Assembly (NCBI RefSeq): GCF_000835495.1
Contig: NW_015622541.1
Location: 4,650,001-4,714,000 of the forward strand
Length of the DNA: 64,000 nucleotides
Direction of reading: 5' to 3'
From: Cladophialophora immunda
Lineage: Eukaryota > Ascomycota > Eurotiomycetes > Chaetothyriales > Herpotrichiellaceae
Shown: positions 10,970-21,060 of the stretch, in pieces
How positions within the stretch are numbered: the first letter of the stretch is position 1
Layout: each line of letters begins with the position of its first letter
The notes under the pieces: model-generated
Seen by the model: the letters and a program-made list of their open reading frames with translations, nothing else
Database searches by the model: none
Told to the model about the DNA's origin: nothing
Translations under genes and position numbers: made by a program

Positions 10970-11869
10970 TCACGAGAAGAACTTCTGAATCGCCAGCACA
11001 ACTTCATCGGGGGCTTGCTCCGGAATGTAATGCCCCGAGTCAATGCTGTGCCCTTCGACAGGCACATCTGCTGCGGTGACCTTTTTCCACTCGGACACTG
11101 CGTCAAAGCACTTTTCAATGACCCCGTGACGACCCCAAAGAACCATCAACGGGCATTGGACGAGCCTGTTGTTTTCGAGATCTTCTCTTGCCTCATCCAT
11201 ATCCAAGGACGCACTTGCTCGATAATCCTGGCACATGGCATGCACGATTGCCGGACCTCCAAGATTGCGCACATACCGATCGAAACATTCGGGCTTGAAG
11301 ATGTCCAGTCCGCTGGCTTGTCTTCCACCCATGAACATCTCGGCAAATCGTCTGGGATTTTGGGATATTGTGGTTTCTGGAAGTGGTTCTTTCTGAATCA
11401 AGAAGAACCAGTGGAAGTAAGACCTCGCAAATTCGAAGTTCGTCGATGTGTACATGGCCAGAGTGGGACAAATGTCGAGCAAAATCGCCTTTTTCACTTT
11501 CTGCGGATAGTCGACACACAGCTTGTGCGCGACTCTTGCCCCCCTGTCATGTGCACAGATCCAAAACGTATCAAAACCGAGCGTTTCCATTACCATGACA
11601 CAGTCTCTCGCCATTGCGCTCTTTGCGTAATTTGGCAGGTCCCGCGGGGTAGACGACTCCCCATATCCGCGAAGGTCAAGGGCGACTATGTCGAACTGCG
11701 ATCGCAGCTGACTAGCAACAGCATCCCAGATGTGGTGAGTCTGTGGGAAGCCATGGAGAAGAAGCAGAGGCGGGAGGTTGTGCCCACCGTTTTTGCTCTT
11801 GACACCATGTATTGTCACCTCAGGCGACGTCTGCGTGGTGATGTCGAACGTCTCGAAGCCCTCGAACAT
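10970..11869 (-). CDS. alpha/beta hydrolase, fluoroacetate/haloacetate dehalogenase-like
   Basis: Single-exon 299-aa hydrolase. The order LLLLHGFPQTHHIW, DLRGYGES, AHDRGARVAH fits the haloacetate-dehalogenase/epoxide-hydrolase branch, in which an Asp is the nucleophile: Asp108 in HDRGAR. Arg109 and Arg112 sit where carboxylate-binding arginines lie in fluoroacetate dehalogenases, and His153-Trp154 match the His-Trp pair that holds the leaving halide. The catalytic His is probably His280 in SGHYIPEQ. Length equals the bacterial enzymes, and there is no targeting signal. The match of several active-site positions makes dehalogenase chemistry plausible, but many fungal members are uncharacterised and epoxide or ester hydrolysis is possible. 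It is divergent from the short zinc-cluster gene across about 330 bp, so the two may share control. Confidence 0.85.
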   Translation of the reverse strand: MFEGFETFDITTQTSPEVTIHGVKSKNGGHNLPPLLLLHGFPQTHHIWDAVASQLRSQFDIVALDLRGYGESSTPRDLPNYAKSAMARDCVMVMETLGFDTFWICAHDRGARVAHKLCVDYPQKVKKAILLDICPTLAMYTSTNFEFARSYFHWFFLIQKEPLPETTISQNPRRFAEMFMGGRQASGLDIFKPECFDRYVRNLGGPAIVHAMCQDYRASASLDMDEAREDLENNRLVQCPLMVLWGRHGVIEKCFDAVSEWKKVTAADVPVEGHSIDSGHYIPEQAPDEVVLAIQKFFS

Positions 11870-12200
11870 GACTTAGCGACCTGCTGCTGTCCAAAAGCAG
11901 TTTGGCGACAAGTCTCTGCTTTATCCTTCCCATCTTCCATGGCATATATCAGCAATGCCTCTGGCTTCACTCCGAGCTCGTGGGCCATGGGGCCGGCGGC
12001 GCATAAAAGATTGTCCGATCGGATAATCTTCTCTCCGCAACTTGACTAATCGCACGTTGGTCAGTCTTGGTTGTCCGCACCTCATCTTGATGAGAAGAAC
12101 AATTTTATGCCGACGCCGACCGCCCAAAGCCAGCAGACCTGCTCGAGGCAAACCCACTCCTGACAAGATCGCTTGCGGGCCTGTCCTGTTGCGCTAGCCC
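11870..12200. promoter_or_regulatory. divergent upstream region, hydrolase / zinc-cluster gene
   Basis: About 330 bp between two divergent ATGs. No coding signal. It presumably holds both promoters; no specific CGG-type palindrome stood out. Confidence 0.35.
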
Positions 12201-13143
12201 ATGCCTCAGCCTAAACCCTCGTCCGACAGTGCTTCGGGCTCCAGAAGCCGCTCTGCTTGCTATGCCTGTAGGGCAAGGAAACAGAAGGTCAGTCGTCGGC
12301 TCTTGCGATGAGTTCATTGCATTACCGGGGATTTGAACTCTAGGGATCGATATTGACGAAGCTCCCTAGTGCGATGGCAACAGGTCCGTTGCTACCATGA
12401 ATTCCTGGTCCTCGCTTTTCCAGAGGTGTGGTACTGACGGCTTCAAGACCCATTTGCAGCCGTTGTAGAAGTCTAGCCCAGACCTGTTCATGGCCGAGAA
12501 GTCAGAAGAGGTCAGTGGTTCTGGAATGGCTGTGATTTTTAGGGAGCCCGGTGAATGATGGCCCTGCTGACTTCCCCCGGGCAACAGAGGTCCCGCAAAA
12601 GGCTATATCGAAGCGCTTGAGATACGACTGAAAGAGACCGAGCGCGTGCTGTGGCGAATTCTTGCGGCTTGCCCACAAGAAAGCTTGACAGTGGCCTTCT
12701 CTTCCGAAGTCCAAGATCGAATACCGCAACTCCTGACCGTCGGGACCTTGAGCACCACCGAGGAGAAGAAGTCCGCTATCGCGTTTTGGGAGCAATTTCC
12801 TCTGCATACCATCGACGACGTGGTTGTGTGGAAGGAGCAAGTCGAGAATCCGTCTTCAATGGAGATGACAAGCTTTGGAGAGAATCAAGAACAGCAATCG
12901 CACCTGACGAACACTCCGAGCGAAGCACAAGATCAAGAATCACTCTCCCCAATGGACGAAGACACGGCCCAGACATTCGGAGCGATGGTGTCAGATCCTC
13001 AAGACCTTGCTGCCACTTCCTCCCGTACGGCTCAGGTGCCCGGTGTACGCCATCGACGGTCTTCCACCTCTGTAGCTAATCCAGGCACCGCAGGTGGCAA
13101 ATTTTCCTTCTCTAAAGAGTTTCAGGACACTTTCCTTTGGTGA
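12201..13143 (+). CDS. short Zn2Cys6 DNA-binding protein without a regulatory domain
   Basis: Model of 239 aa: exons 12201-12287, 12370-12383 (14 nt), 12448-12510 and 12588-13143, all phase-consistent. The binuclear zinc cluster is rebuilt across three introns: CYACRARKQKC, then DGN, then RPICSRCRSLAQTC, giving Cys spacing 2-6-6-2-6. It is followed by the usual RGPAKGYIEALEIRL linker and coiled-coil start. The rest is a Ser/Thr/Gln-rich linker that stops at 13143, right where a full-length regulator would enter its middle-homology region. The final codons read TTC CTT TGG TGA, and the tract TG|GTGAGA is a good intron donor, so the stop may lie inside a former intron. The missing part seems to lie inverted next door (13210-15460). 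It could also be a genuine short DNA-binding protein. Confidence 0.75.
12370..12383 (+). other. 14-nt micro-exon of the zinc-cluster gene
   Basis: Encodes Cys-Asp-Gly-Asn plus two bases of an Arg codon, which supplies the third zinc-binding Cys. It is flanked by CTAG and GTCCGT. Without it the Cys spacing of the cluster breaks. The downstream acceptor is the less usual TTCAAG. Confidence 0.6.
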
Positions 13144-13209
13144 GAGGATGTCATCGAAACGGGGTGACAGAATCTGAAGTCGTTAGACATACAGAAGCCT
13201 CTCTTTTGC

Positions 13210-15460
13210 TCAAATCTTTGGGGTGCCCCAAGTGGCCCAGCTCTGCATGTTGCCGGAGCCGTTCGCCATCGCCTCCCATCCGATGTTACCAAAGGCTCCA
13301 GAATTATTTGGGTACAGATCGTCCGAAACTGGCAGGCCGAGGAACTCAAAGTCGTCCATTGTTGGGTATTGTCCGTTGCTGAAACCAAAATCCGGTCCTG
13401 TGTATTCGAGAATCGGGAACATGGGCCCGCTGTTGAGGCTGGGCAGTTGATACGAGTCGGCGTCAAAGTCTTGGTTGATTGTTTGAGACTGACTCGAGCG
13501 ACCGTTCGTCGTGTCAGGCAACTCGCTTTGGTGTTGCTTCTGTCCTTGCTGGCCCCGACTGGTCCTCTTCCTTTTCCTGGAGGGTTCACTCGATTCAGTG
13601 AAGGGGAGCTGCGCAGCAGTTGGTTCTGTTGGCCCTCCGGCTGCGGCTGGCATTGAAGTTCCAGTGCCAGCCATGTTGGAGGATGAGGGAGAGGCCAGGA
13701 CACTCTGCCCCCTGTTATATTGTGCTGTCAGGTTCTCCAACAGGGACTGGAGGGCTTCTGCACAGTGTCTCGCATTGTTCCAGCTCTTTGCCATCGCCGA
13801 GAGATTGCGAATGGAATCCTCAATTTCTCTGCCTAGCGTTAGCACATATTCAGAAGTGCGAAGACTCCGCTCACCTTTGCGCTTTGCTGAATGGATATCG
13901 TTTCAATGTGCAAGCAAAAGCCAAAACCAGCCCTGCCATCCACGTTGCTGATAGCATTCCGGGCCAAGATACAATCAAGCCGCGGTCGTGTTGACGCCTC
14001 GAGGTCGTGATAATCTGTCGGCTTGCTGCAATGCATGTCTGCAGACTCGATTTGAATTCTAGGGACTTTGGCGAGAGGGACAGAAACGGACGGTTACTGA
14101 GAAGCAAGAGATGATTGTACAGTACTGAAAAGAAGAAGGTGAAAGTCCGGGCTAGTTTCACTCCGTCCCCGGTATACTCGTCCTGTAGTTCCTGAGGCAG
14201 GCCATTCCACCACGCGTGGACGTTTGACTGAAGCTCCATCATTCGTTCTGCATTTATCATCCGGTTTTGAAGCGAGATGTGGAATATCTGGACTGCCTGG
14301 CCGGTGAGCCGGCAATAGAGCACATAATGGCCCAGGATCTGGGAGCTTTGGGATGGCTGCGAAAAACTGGCGTCCATCGAGGGATCCAAACTGGGAGACT
14401 CTGGATCCGAGCCGGTCGCGGGGCCGCCAGCCTGTTCTGAGGTCGTGGGTTCTTCTGAGCGCGAGTCACGCCTGTGATGGCCGCGAGGCAGATGAGCTAG
14501 GAGTGCCTCGGCGGGCAGGCGACTGATGGACTGCTGGCTTGCCTTGACCGGTTTGTGAAGCTCGTCCATGCCCGGGATGCAAACGTCCAGGTCGGAATCT
14601 TGAATGCCCAGAGGATGGCCCAGTGCTTGACTCAAATAGCGATCCAGCACGTAGGCGGTCCAGAAGATCCTCTTCCGCAGTTCGCACTCGTGAGGTGACA
14701 GCTGGGGATACCGGAAGGCGCATCGGTGGAAACCTGCGTGGTACATCACCCGCGTCAGGGTTCCTCCTATCGTCGACGCCGCCCGCAGGGACATGGTCGC
14801 CACGAGATAGAGCTGAGCGGCCACCAGAGCCTGTAATGAGAGGTTGTCGTGGTTGCTGGCAACGTACCCCAGAAGGGAGAGCAATTTAGCGGGGGAATCC
14901 AGTCGCGATTCTGGGGCAAGAGTTCCATCGGGCTGGTCAAGCGCCGCAATGTTGAAGATGCATTGGCAGATGATGGCGTGGCATAAACGGTTCCTCAGTG
15001 AAAGCTTCCGCTGCCCGTCAGTCTCGTACAGGCCGCGGATGGTTTCGAAGAGGGTCGGCCCATGTAGAAATGGGAACAGAGGATGCCAGTTCTTGAGGTA
15101 GAGCACTAGAAGCTCCCTGGCGGACTCTTGTTCTGGCGCAATCCCCAGTCCATGCCCCTTGACGCCGTAGGAGTTCGGCCCAGTTTCGTTCTCAATGAGG
15201 ACCCTCATTCCCGCGCTCTCGTGGTCCAGCTGCATGGGGGTCTCTGGATCGACGAGCCGACTGTCGACCGAGCCAGGGTCATTCTGTGCCGATGGGTCAT
15301 TGGAAGCCAGCGTCTTGGAGTTGTAGGCCGATCGAGCAAAGGCGCGAAAGACGGTGTTGACGAAAAAGACGCCGCTCGCGCTGCCAATGAACTCCGTCTT
15401 TTCGGGCGACGAGGCGGTAAACGACCCTATCTCGATCGGCGCGATTGATTTGGACGACAT
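13210..15460 (-). CDS. fungal transcription-factor middle-homology-region protein lacking a zinc cluster
   Basis: 734 aa from exons 15460-13875 and 13828-13210 (46-nt intron). It contains the fungal-specific transcription factor domain seen in XlnR-like regulators: ELLVLYLKNWHPLFPFLHG, RAASTIGGTLTRVMYHAGFHR, then LRKRIFWTAYVLDRYLSQALGHP. A low-complexity insert rich in Ser, Pro and Gly follows, and an acidic, Asn/Gln-rich C-terminus that could activate transcription. A basic stretch (SRKRKRTSRGQQGQKQ) may be a nuclear signal. There is no Zn2Cys6 motif: the protein begins only about 20 residues before EFIGSASGVFFVNTV, the segment that normally follows the DNA-binding linker. The matching N-terminal half lies on the opposite strand immediately downstream (12201-13143). 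It may act as a partner subunit, or be the orphaned half of a broken gene. Confidence 0.85.
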
Positions 15461-15888
15461 TATGGGCACTCGAGAGGGAGCATGCCATTCGAGCGCAAGC
15501 CTGGACTTGGAAAAGGGTAGAGGTGGGATTCAAGACCGGGAAGATATTTTGGTTTGTCTGACTGACGTTGCGGCTAAAAAGGCTGGTGACGGTAGATTTT
15601 CGGATCACGAGCTGAAGCCACCACAGCCATCGAACGACCACGAGGCTGGTATACTGCATCGATGTTGCATCTATTGCGACGTGCTTATAGCTAGAGCTTA
15701 AGTTTGCAGGGTCTTTTTTAATTTACGATCGAGGAAAGTCATATATTGAGTTCTATCCTGACAAAGACCATAGATCGAGGACCTCCCGCCTGTGACTTCA
15801 GCGGCGACAGCGAGACCTAAATTGGTGATACCCCAACAGCATAAGCTCATTCGGCATCAAGGTTCACTGCTATCGTACGACATGGGGT
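15461..15888. other. intergenic region
   Basis: About 0.43 kb upstream of the middle-homology-region gene and downstream of the Dal5-like gene. On the minus strand it holds an open stretch directly upstream of the ATG at 15460 with a CAG acceptor near 15500 (see findings). It is otherwise AT-richer and non-coding. Confidence 0.4.
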
Positions 15889-17554
15889 TCAGTAAGCATA
15901 TGCAAGTCCACCATCCCCGGCGCTGGCTTTCAATTTCTTGTTTTCCGCCATCAACCAGATCTTCAATCCCCATGCACAAATGACTGTTCCAGTTGCGAAG
16001 CCAGCATTGGCTCCCATGGCAGGTAGGTATCGTGGACCGTCTGAACTTGGATACAGATATGGAGTGTAAATATAGGATGCATTGGCCACGATGTTGACGA
16101 ACCCCAGGGAAATCGCTTTCTTTTCTGCTGTTTGTCCGAGTGTCGCAGACACCCATCCGAGGATGCATGAGTTGACGGAATAGACACCGGCCGAGAACAG
16201 GAAACACGCTACATATCGAGCAGCCGTGTTAAGAGTCGCCGCTGCTATGGCAAAGCCGGACACCCCTATAGCCATTCCAGCGGTGATGTGCCACGTCCGC
16301 TCATTGAATCTTCCAGAGCTGAGCGCAAGGAGGGGCCCAAAAATCGCTGCAAACACAAATGGCGGACATGTCAGGACTAAAGTGACTGTGCGGTCGAATC
16401 CGAGGGTACCAACCACCGTGGGGAAGAAGTTGTTGAATCCGGCGGAAGAGAGATGGAGATTTTGCATCAACCCCAGAAGATAGAGGCGCGGGTCAGAAAA
16501 TGCGATTTTCAAGTTCTGGAGAGCACTTTGAGATTCCGTTCTCTCGACAGTATCCCGAGCAATCCTCTCTTGGGCTATTGCCATCTCACCTTCGGAAAGC
16601 CAGCGTGTCGACGAGGGATGGTCTGGCAACGCCCACATAGACAGTAGCGCAATGCCGAACGTGACGACTCCTTCGATAATAAATAGCCTCATCCACAAGT
16701 TAGCGAGTGTCAGAAAGATTCTATCGAGTCTCTCACCATCTCCAGCCTTCGATTCCGTGCGCTCCGTCAATTGTAGAAAATATGGCAGCCGCAATCAACC
16801 CAGAGAATGCTGTGGAGAGAATATTCGCCGAATACAAAATTGCAATACGTGTAGCAATCTCTTTTCTCGTGTAGAAGATCGACAGGAGGAACAGAGCACC
16901 CGGGTAGACTGTAAAGATCAGCAACACTTCCTCGTCGTATACTTGATGAGCACTCACAAGGGGCTTCAGCGACTCCCAGGAAGAAGCGAGCAATGACGAG
17001 CCCGCGGTAATTCTGGACCAAGGCAGTACATGCTGAGCATACGGCCCATAGAGCCATGCAGCAGCCCATGTAAATCGACGGTCGAATCTTTTTGGATGCC
17101 ATGAGCATGTTTGATGGCAGCTGCATCAACAGGTATCTGTGGTTCAGTCAGCGGACATTGACCATCGAAGCTCAAATAATTCCATTTTACCCAACAAAGA
17201 GAATCGAAATGCAGGTGTTATATTGGGAGCCTGTAAGGCCGATATCGTCTTCCAACCCATTGAGGCGGGCTGACGCAATTGCGTTCTTGTCCAGCTTCGC
17301 ATATAGTTAGCTAAGTTCTCATTGCACTGGATCTCACTCACATAGTTCAAGAAATACATCGCCCAGATCATAGGCATGATTCGGCAGTCGAGCTTTCGTA
17401 CAAGGGCAATCTCCGCAGGATCGGTCTTGCTTGCTGCTCCAGAGTAATCATACGTCTTTGAAGCCGAGAGCTTCTCTAGGGCGACCTCGTCATCAATCAG
17501 CTCATCATGAGCCTTCTCCACGCCCAAGGACGTCTCAACGGCCTTAGAATGCAT
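15889..17554 (-). CDS. MFS transporter, anion:cation symporter (Dal5/Tna1-like)
   Basis: Predicted 12-helix plasma-membrane uptake carrier for organic anions (allantoate, nicotinate or similar carboxylates), 488 aa. Exons 17554-17342, 17294-17191, 17136-16958, 16908-16737 and 16687-15889, all phase-consistent. Family marks are a hydrophilic N-terminus ending RKLDCRIMPMIWAMYFLNY, then LDKNAIASARLNGLEDDIGL, YLLMQLPSNMLM, RFFLGVAEAPFYPG and GIEGWRWLFIIEG. These are the standard Dal5-group signatures. The tail is hydrophilic. A carrier for organic acids fits the nearby degradative enzymes, but the actual substrate cannot be read from sequence. Its upstream region is long (1.5 kb). Confidence 0.92.
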
Positions 17555-19101
17555 GCTGAATTGAATAATTGTGCAGTTTGCCCACTCAGATACGGATTTG
17601 CCAGGGGAGAGTATAGAGGGATGGAAAATGCCTTGGCGAAGGCGTATCAATGGTTTTTATAAGTCAGGACTGGAGGCGGTGGAACGAGAAACCCCGGGTC
17701 CGCCCCCATGGGGTTGTGCGGTGAATTCGAATTGCTGCTTGAAATGTGTGCAGCCGGCGGAAGCATGAATCTGATTTTCGGTGTTGAGTTTACGCGAACA
17801 GGATCATTCCACGCTTCCATCGGATATGATTAGGAGTTGACGCAATGTTGTTCCAAGCAGCTGTTTTGCCAGGAGAGATATCAAGACTGGCTGGCACTTG
17901 TTGACGGCTGTTTACACCTCTGACAAAGTATTTGGAGTGAGGGTCTGAGATCAACCGACTGGAGGAGGCGGAGACAAGATCGTAGTGTAGCTCACGGAGC
18001 AGCATGCTTCAATCGTGATTTGATTCGGTTCTGACTCTCCGCCAAACATAGCGTGCCTGTTCCTGACCCGAAGAATGTTTTGATACGTTCTGGAACCTTT
18101 CTTTCGCGATCAATTGTGCCCGAAGGGGATGGGGGTTGCCGGCCGTCCCCGGGTAATTTTCTGGCCGCACCCTCGTTGCTTGATGTCTCCAAACCCGCAA
18201 TGTGATGATAGGCTCCGAGGTGAATGTAAACATCTCGCTCAACATACTGCTTTGCTCTAGTCACAGAGGAGGAGGTGTTTCGGTGGGCAACAGTGGAGGG
18301 TAGGATTGTGTCAGGATCCAAACCACAGCTCGCTCCATTTTCGTGGCTTTTCAGGTGTAGAAGCTGCTCGCTTGTACCCATGTTCTAGCCAGGGGTGTGG
18401 GACTTGAGCGATCCGGCTCACAGGGCAAGCAATTTCTGAATGTTGATTCAATATGCTTCGGAATCTCGTGGATTCCTTGTCGACGAATAAATACATTTGG
18501 GTGGGTTAATGCGCGAACGTACAACGGTGCGTCATAGCAGTCATCAAGCGCATCCTTCAATATGCGGAGAAGCGCAGTTTCTGCCACCACAAAATCTGCT
18601 GCCCGTCGCACCCATTGCCGACATCCGACTCAACCATTGTCCCAATTGCTAATGATTGCCTGTGTCCGATTGCCTCTTCTGGAGCGGAGCCTTCTGGTCC
18701 GCTTCCTTTTCAGACTGGTGCTTGTTGGTACCAAAGACGTCCTCTCTCCAGAACCTCAATTTGACATCGCATGCTATGGAATGACGCACCCTCACAGCTC
18801 AAGCTTCAAGCATGGATGCCTCGCTGACTCACACCCTCGTTGATTCAAGCCTTTCCTGGCATCGACGGGATGGTGCAGGTGATTGTGGGCCCTGTCACCC
18901 GAGGTCAGAGGTATCACAGCCCGCGACCCAGGGTCACCTGGGAACGAACAACGAGGGTGATCACAAGGAGCAAGAAATGAGGATGATCACCGAAGGGGGA
19001 TCGCATTGCAACAATTTAAACCGAAGGTAACCCTGTGGGACTCGCATTCGTCCTTTCATAGTCGCTCGACGTTGAAGAAAACCTGCCAGGACGACTTCAT
19101 C
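17555..19101. other. gene-free interval, 1.5 kb, with possible coding remnants
   Basis: Divergent upstream region of the Dal5-like carrier and the GH5 gene. Minus-strand frames at 18351-18611 and 17992-18381 have fairly protein-like translations (for example residues reading LKDALDDCYDAPLYVRALTH), but in different frames, without a credible start or known family. They could be remnants of a decayed gene. Nothing I can name. Confidence 0.35.
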
Positions 19102-20340
19102 ATGATCAGCTTCATATCTCTGGGCTTGCTCGCTTTGGGCTCGTTGTTCGCTTTCTGCACAGCTCATGTAGGTCAATCGAATAGCAGCTACGACATGTTT
19201 TGGGGGACTTCAAGCTATTATGCCCATGGTCAGTAAAGTCAAATGAAGGCACTAGCTGTCACTCATTGATTCAGGGCTCGACGAAGCGACCCGCACCGCT
19301 TGGCTCGATGGCCTGCAGCGGGATGGAGCACGAATCATCAGGATCTGGATTAATGGTATATCGCCAGGAACTTACAAGGGCACGAATATCACGGTGACCA
19401 TTCCCAACCTCGAAGAGACTGTGGGCGTTTACAACGACACCGTTCTTGATGCCATTGATGATCTCCTCATGGAAGGCCATCGTCGTGGTATCAAATTCAT
19501 CATTTCCATCCATGATGGCAACGCATTCGGGCAGAACTCCTGTGACGCCTATTGTACTGAATTTGGGGGGTTTGGCCCTGCCTCTGGAACACCAATTACT
19601 CTGGGAAACTCGTTCTACACAAATCCCGCAGCAGTTGCCGCCTTTGACAACAGAATTGGTCACATCATGAACTATCAGTCACCAAATTTTAGAAAGCCCT
19701 GGGCGCAGCTGACAGAAGCAATAGCTGCATTCGATATTGAAAACGAACCCATGATCCAGGCCATCACTCAGCTTGACAGTGTTGGCCCAACATGGTTCTG
19801 TGATCGCGCAAAGCAGTTCAAAAAGTACATTGGCACCGCTCCCATTGCTGTGTCCACTGGAGGTGCTGGTGGCAGCGGAAATATCTACCAGGACTGGAAC
19901 TGGAGACCATGGCTGTTTACCTGTCCAGAAATCGATTGGATCGCATTACACGGATACGATGGCGATTGGACTCAGTGGGTGCCGAACGCGACCGCTCTCG
20001 CTGCTCAACACACCAAAAAGCTGTTTGTAGAAGAATGGGGGGTCGTCGCCTCTGCGCGAGCAAACAACCTTGCCTGGAATTTCGAGAAGTTTATAGAGCT
20101 TGGCCTCAGCTGGGTATATTGGGAGCTCGTTCCGGGACCGATCAAAAGCTGCTACTGTGGTTCTGATCGCAGCAACGCTGTGTTTGAGGTTAGCGCAACA
20201 TCGAACAGATATCATCCAGGTTGGCTGACTCTGAACAGGTGCAGCTTGATGGCCCAGACTATACAGGCTTTCAGACTATTGCAAATCGCACATTGACGGC
20301 AAAGTCTGCATATGACTTCTCAGCCTACCTGGCTTTGTGA
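19102..20340 (+). CDS. secreted glycoside hydrolase, GH5-type (cellulase fold)
   Basis: 380 aa, exons 19102-19228, 19275-20188 and 20239-20340. A signal peptide (MISFISLGLLALGSLFAFCTA) is followed by a TIM-barrel glycosidase. RIIRIWINGI, the IIISIHDGN-like strand, FDIENEP and FVEEWG match the GH5 retaining mechanism, with Glu200 (in NEP) as acid/base and Glu296 as likely nucleophile. SWVYWEL at the end of the barrel is typical. Several NxT/NxS sites suit a secreted glycoprotein. The substrate is uncertain: the layout recalls fungal endo-mannanase-like and exo-glucanase-like members, and there is no carbohydrate-binding module. It lies 0.7 kb upstream of a same-strand sugar transporter, which suggests release and uptake of one sugar. 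Confidence 0.85.
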
Positions 20341-21060
20341 CAGGCGAGGAGAAAGGCAGGTCACAGCGTACACGCAAGCACCCGTATAGCCTTTTTGCCG
20401 CATGCGCATGGGTAGAAGACCAAAGATTTCAATTTCAAGTTTCTGAAGTGAGAGAACTAGCCGCTAGGCCCAAGCTTGTCACGCAAATAACTGAATATCG
20501 CTGTTATATCAGTTTGGAATGGACGCCAGAGAGCTTCGCGCCACGAACGATATCAGCCCATCCAAGGGCCGCAACCCTAGCGTCAGTAAGCTTCTATTTC
20601 ACGGAATCAGCGGTCCTTCGCCATCGTGTACGACTAACTGTCCTTGTTCATTTCGCACCCCAGCCACGACCGACGTGCAGCAAAGCCATTCAGTCTCGAC
20701 AAATGAAGAGGAGGACCACGGGCCGACCATATCCACTTCTCATGCAACCTCAAAGTTCTTCATCACTCCAGAGACGATTAAGCGAACGTCATACCCATCG
20801 CGTACACCCAAAGATCAACACCTGCCCATGGGGTAAGGTGACTTTCCCCTCACAAAATGGTCGGGGATCAGGCTACGCTTTCCCTATTATGGGGCGGAGG
20901 AGTGCATACTCCGTGTCCAATGCGGTAATTGATCTCCACCCACTGTATGCCCGTGCTGTCGATAGTCCTGGTCTCCGGTCGGGAAGCATATAAATTGGCA
21001 GATCGTCCTGGCTCCCAGAGTGAGGCCTAATACTATCAAATCTCTCCTGCTCAATTCATC
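20341..21060. other. intergenic region before the sugar transporter
   Basis: 0.72 kb. A plus-strand open frame (20337-20993) reads through but its translation is low-complexity and overlaps the GH5 stop and the transporter promoter, so it is taken as non-coding. A TATA element lies near the right end. Confidence 0.45.
20989..20995 (+). promoter_or_regulatory. TATA box of the sugar transporter gene
   Basis: TATAAAT, 66 bp before the ATG at 21061, on the right strand and at a distance usual for a fungal core promoter with a short leader. Confidence 0.5.

Noticed and set aside
11015..12049. 344-codon plus-strand open frame
   Set aside because: Antisense to the dehalogenase-like gene and runs into its promoter; no family resemblance.
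12326..12341. tRNA-like B-box (GAGTTCAAATCC on the minus strand)
   Set aside because: The flanking bases do not form a T-stem or acceptor stem, no A-box lies at the right distance, and the site is inside an intron of the zinc-cluster gene.
20337..20993. Plus-strand frame between the GH5 and sugar-transporter genes
   Set aside because: Overlaps the GH5 stop codon and the transporter promoter; low-complexity translation.
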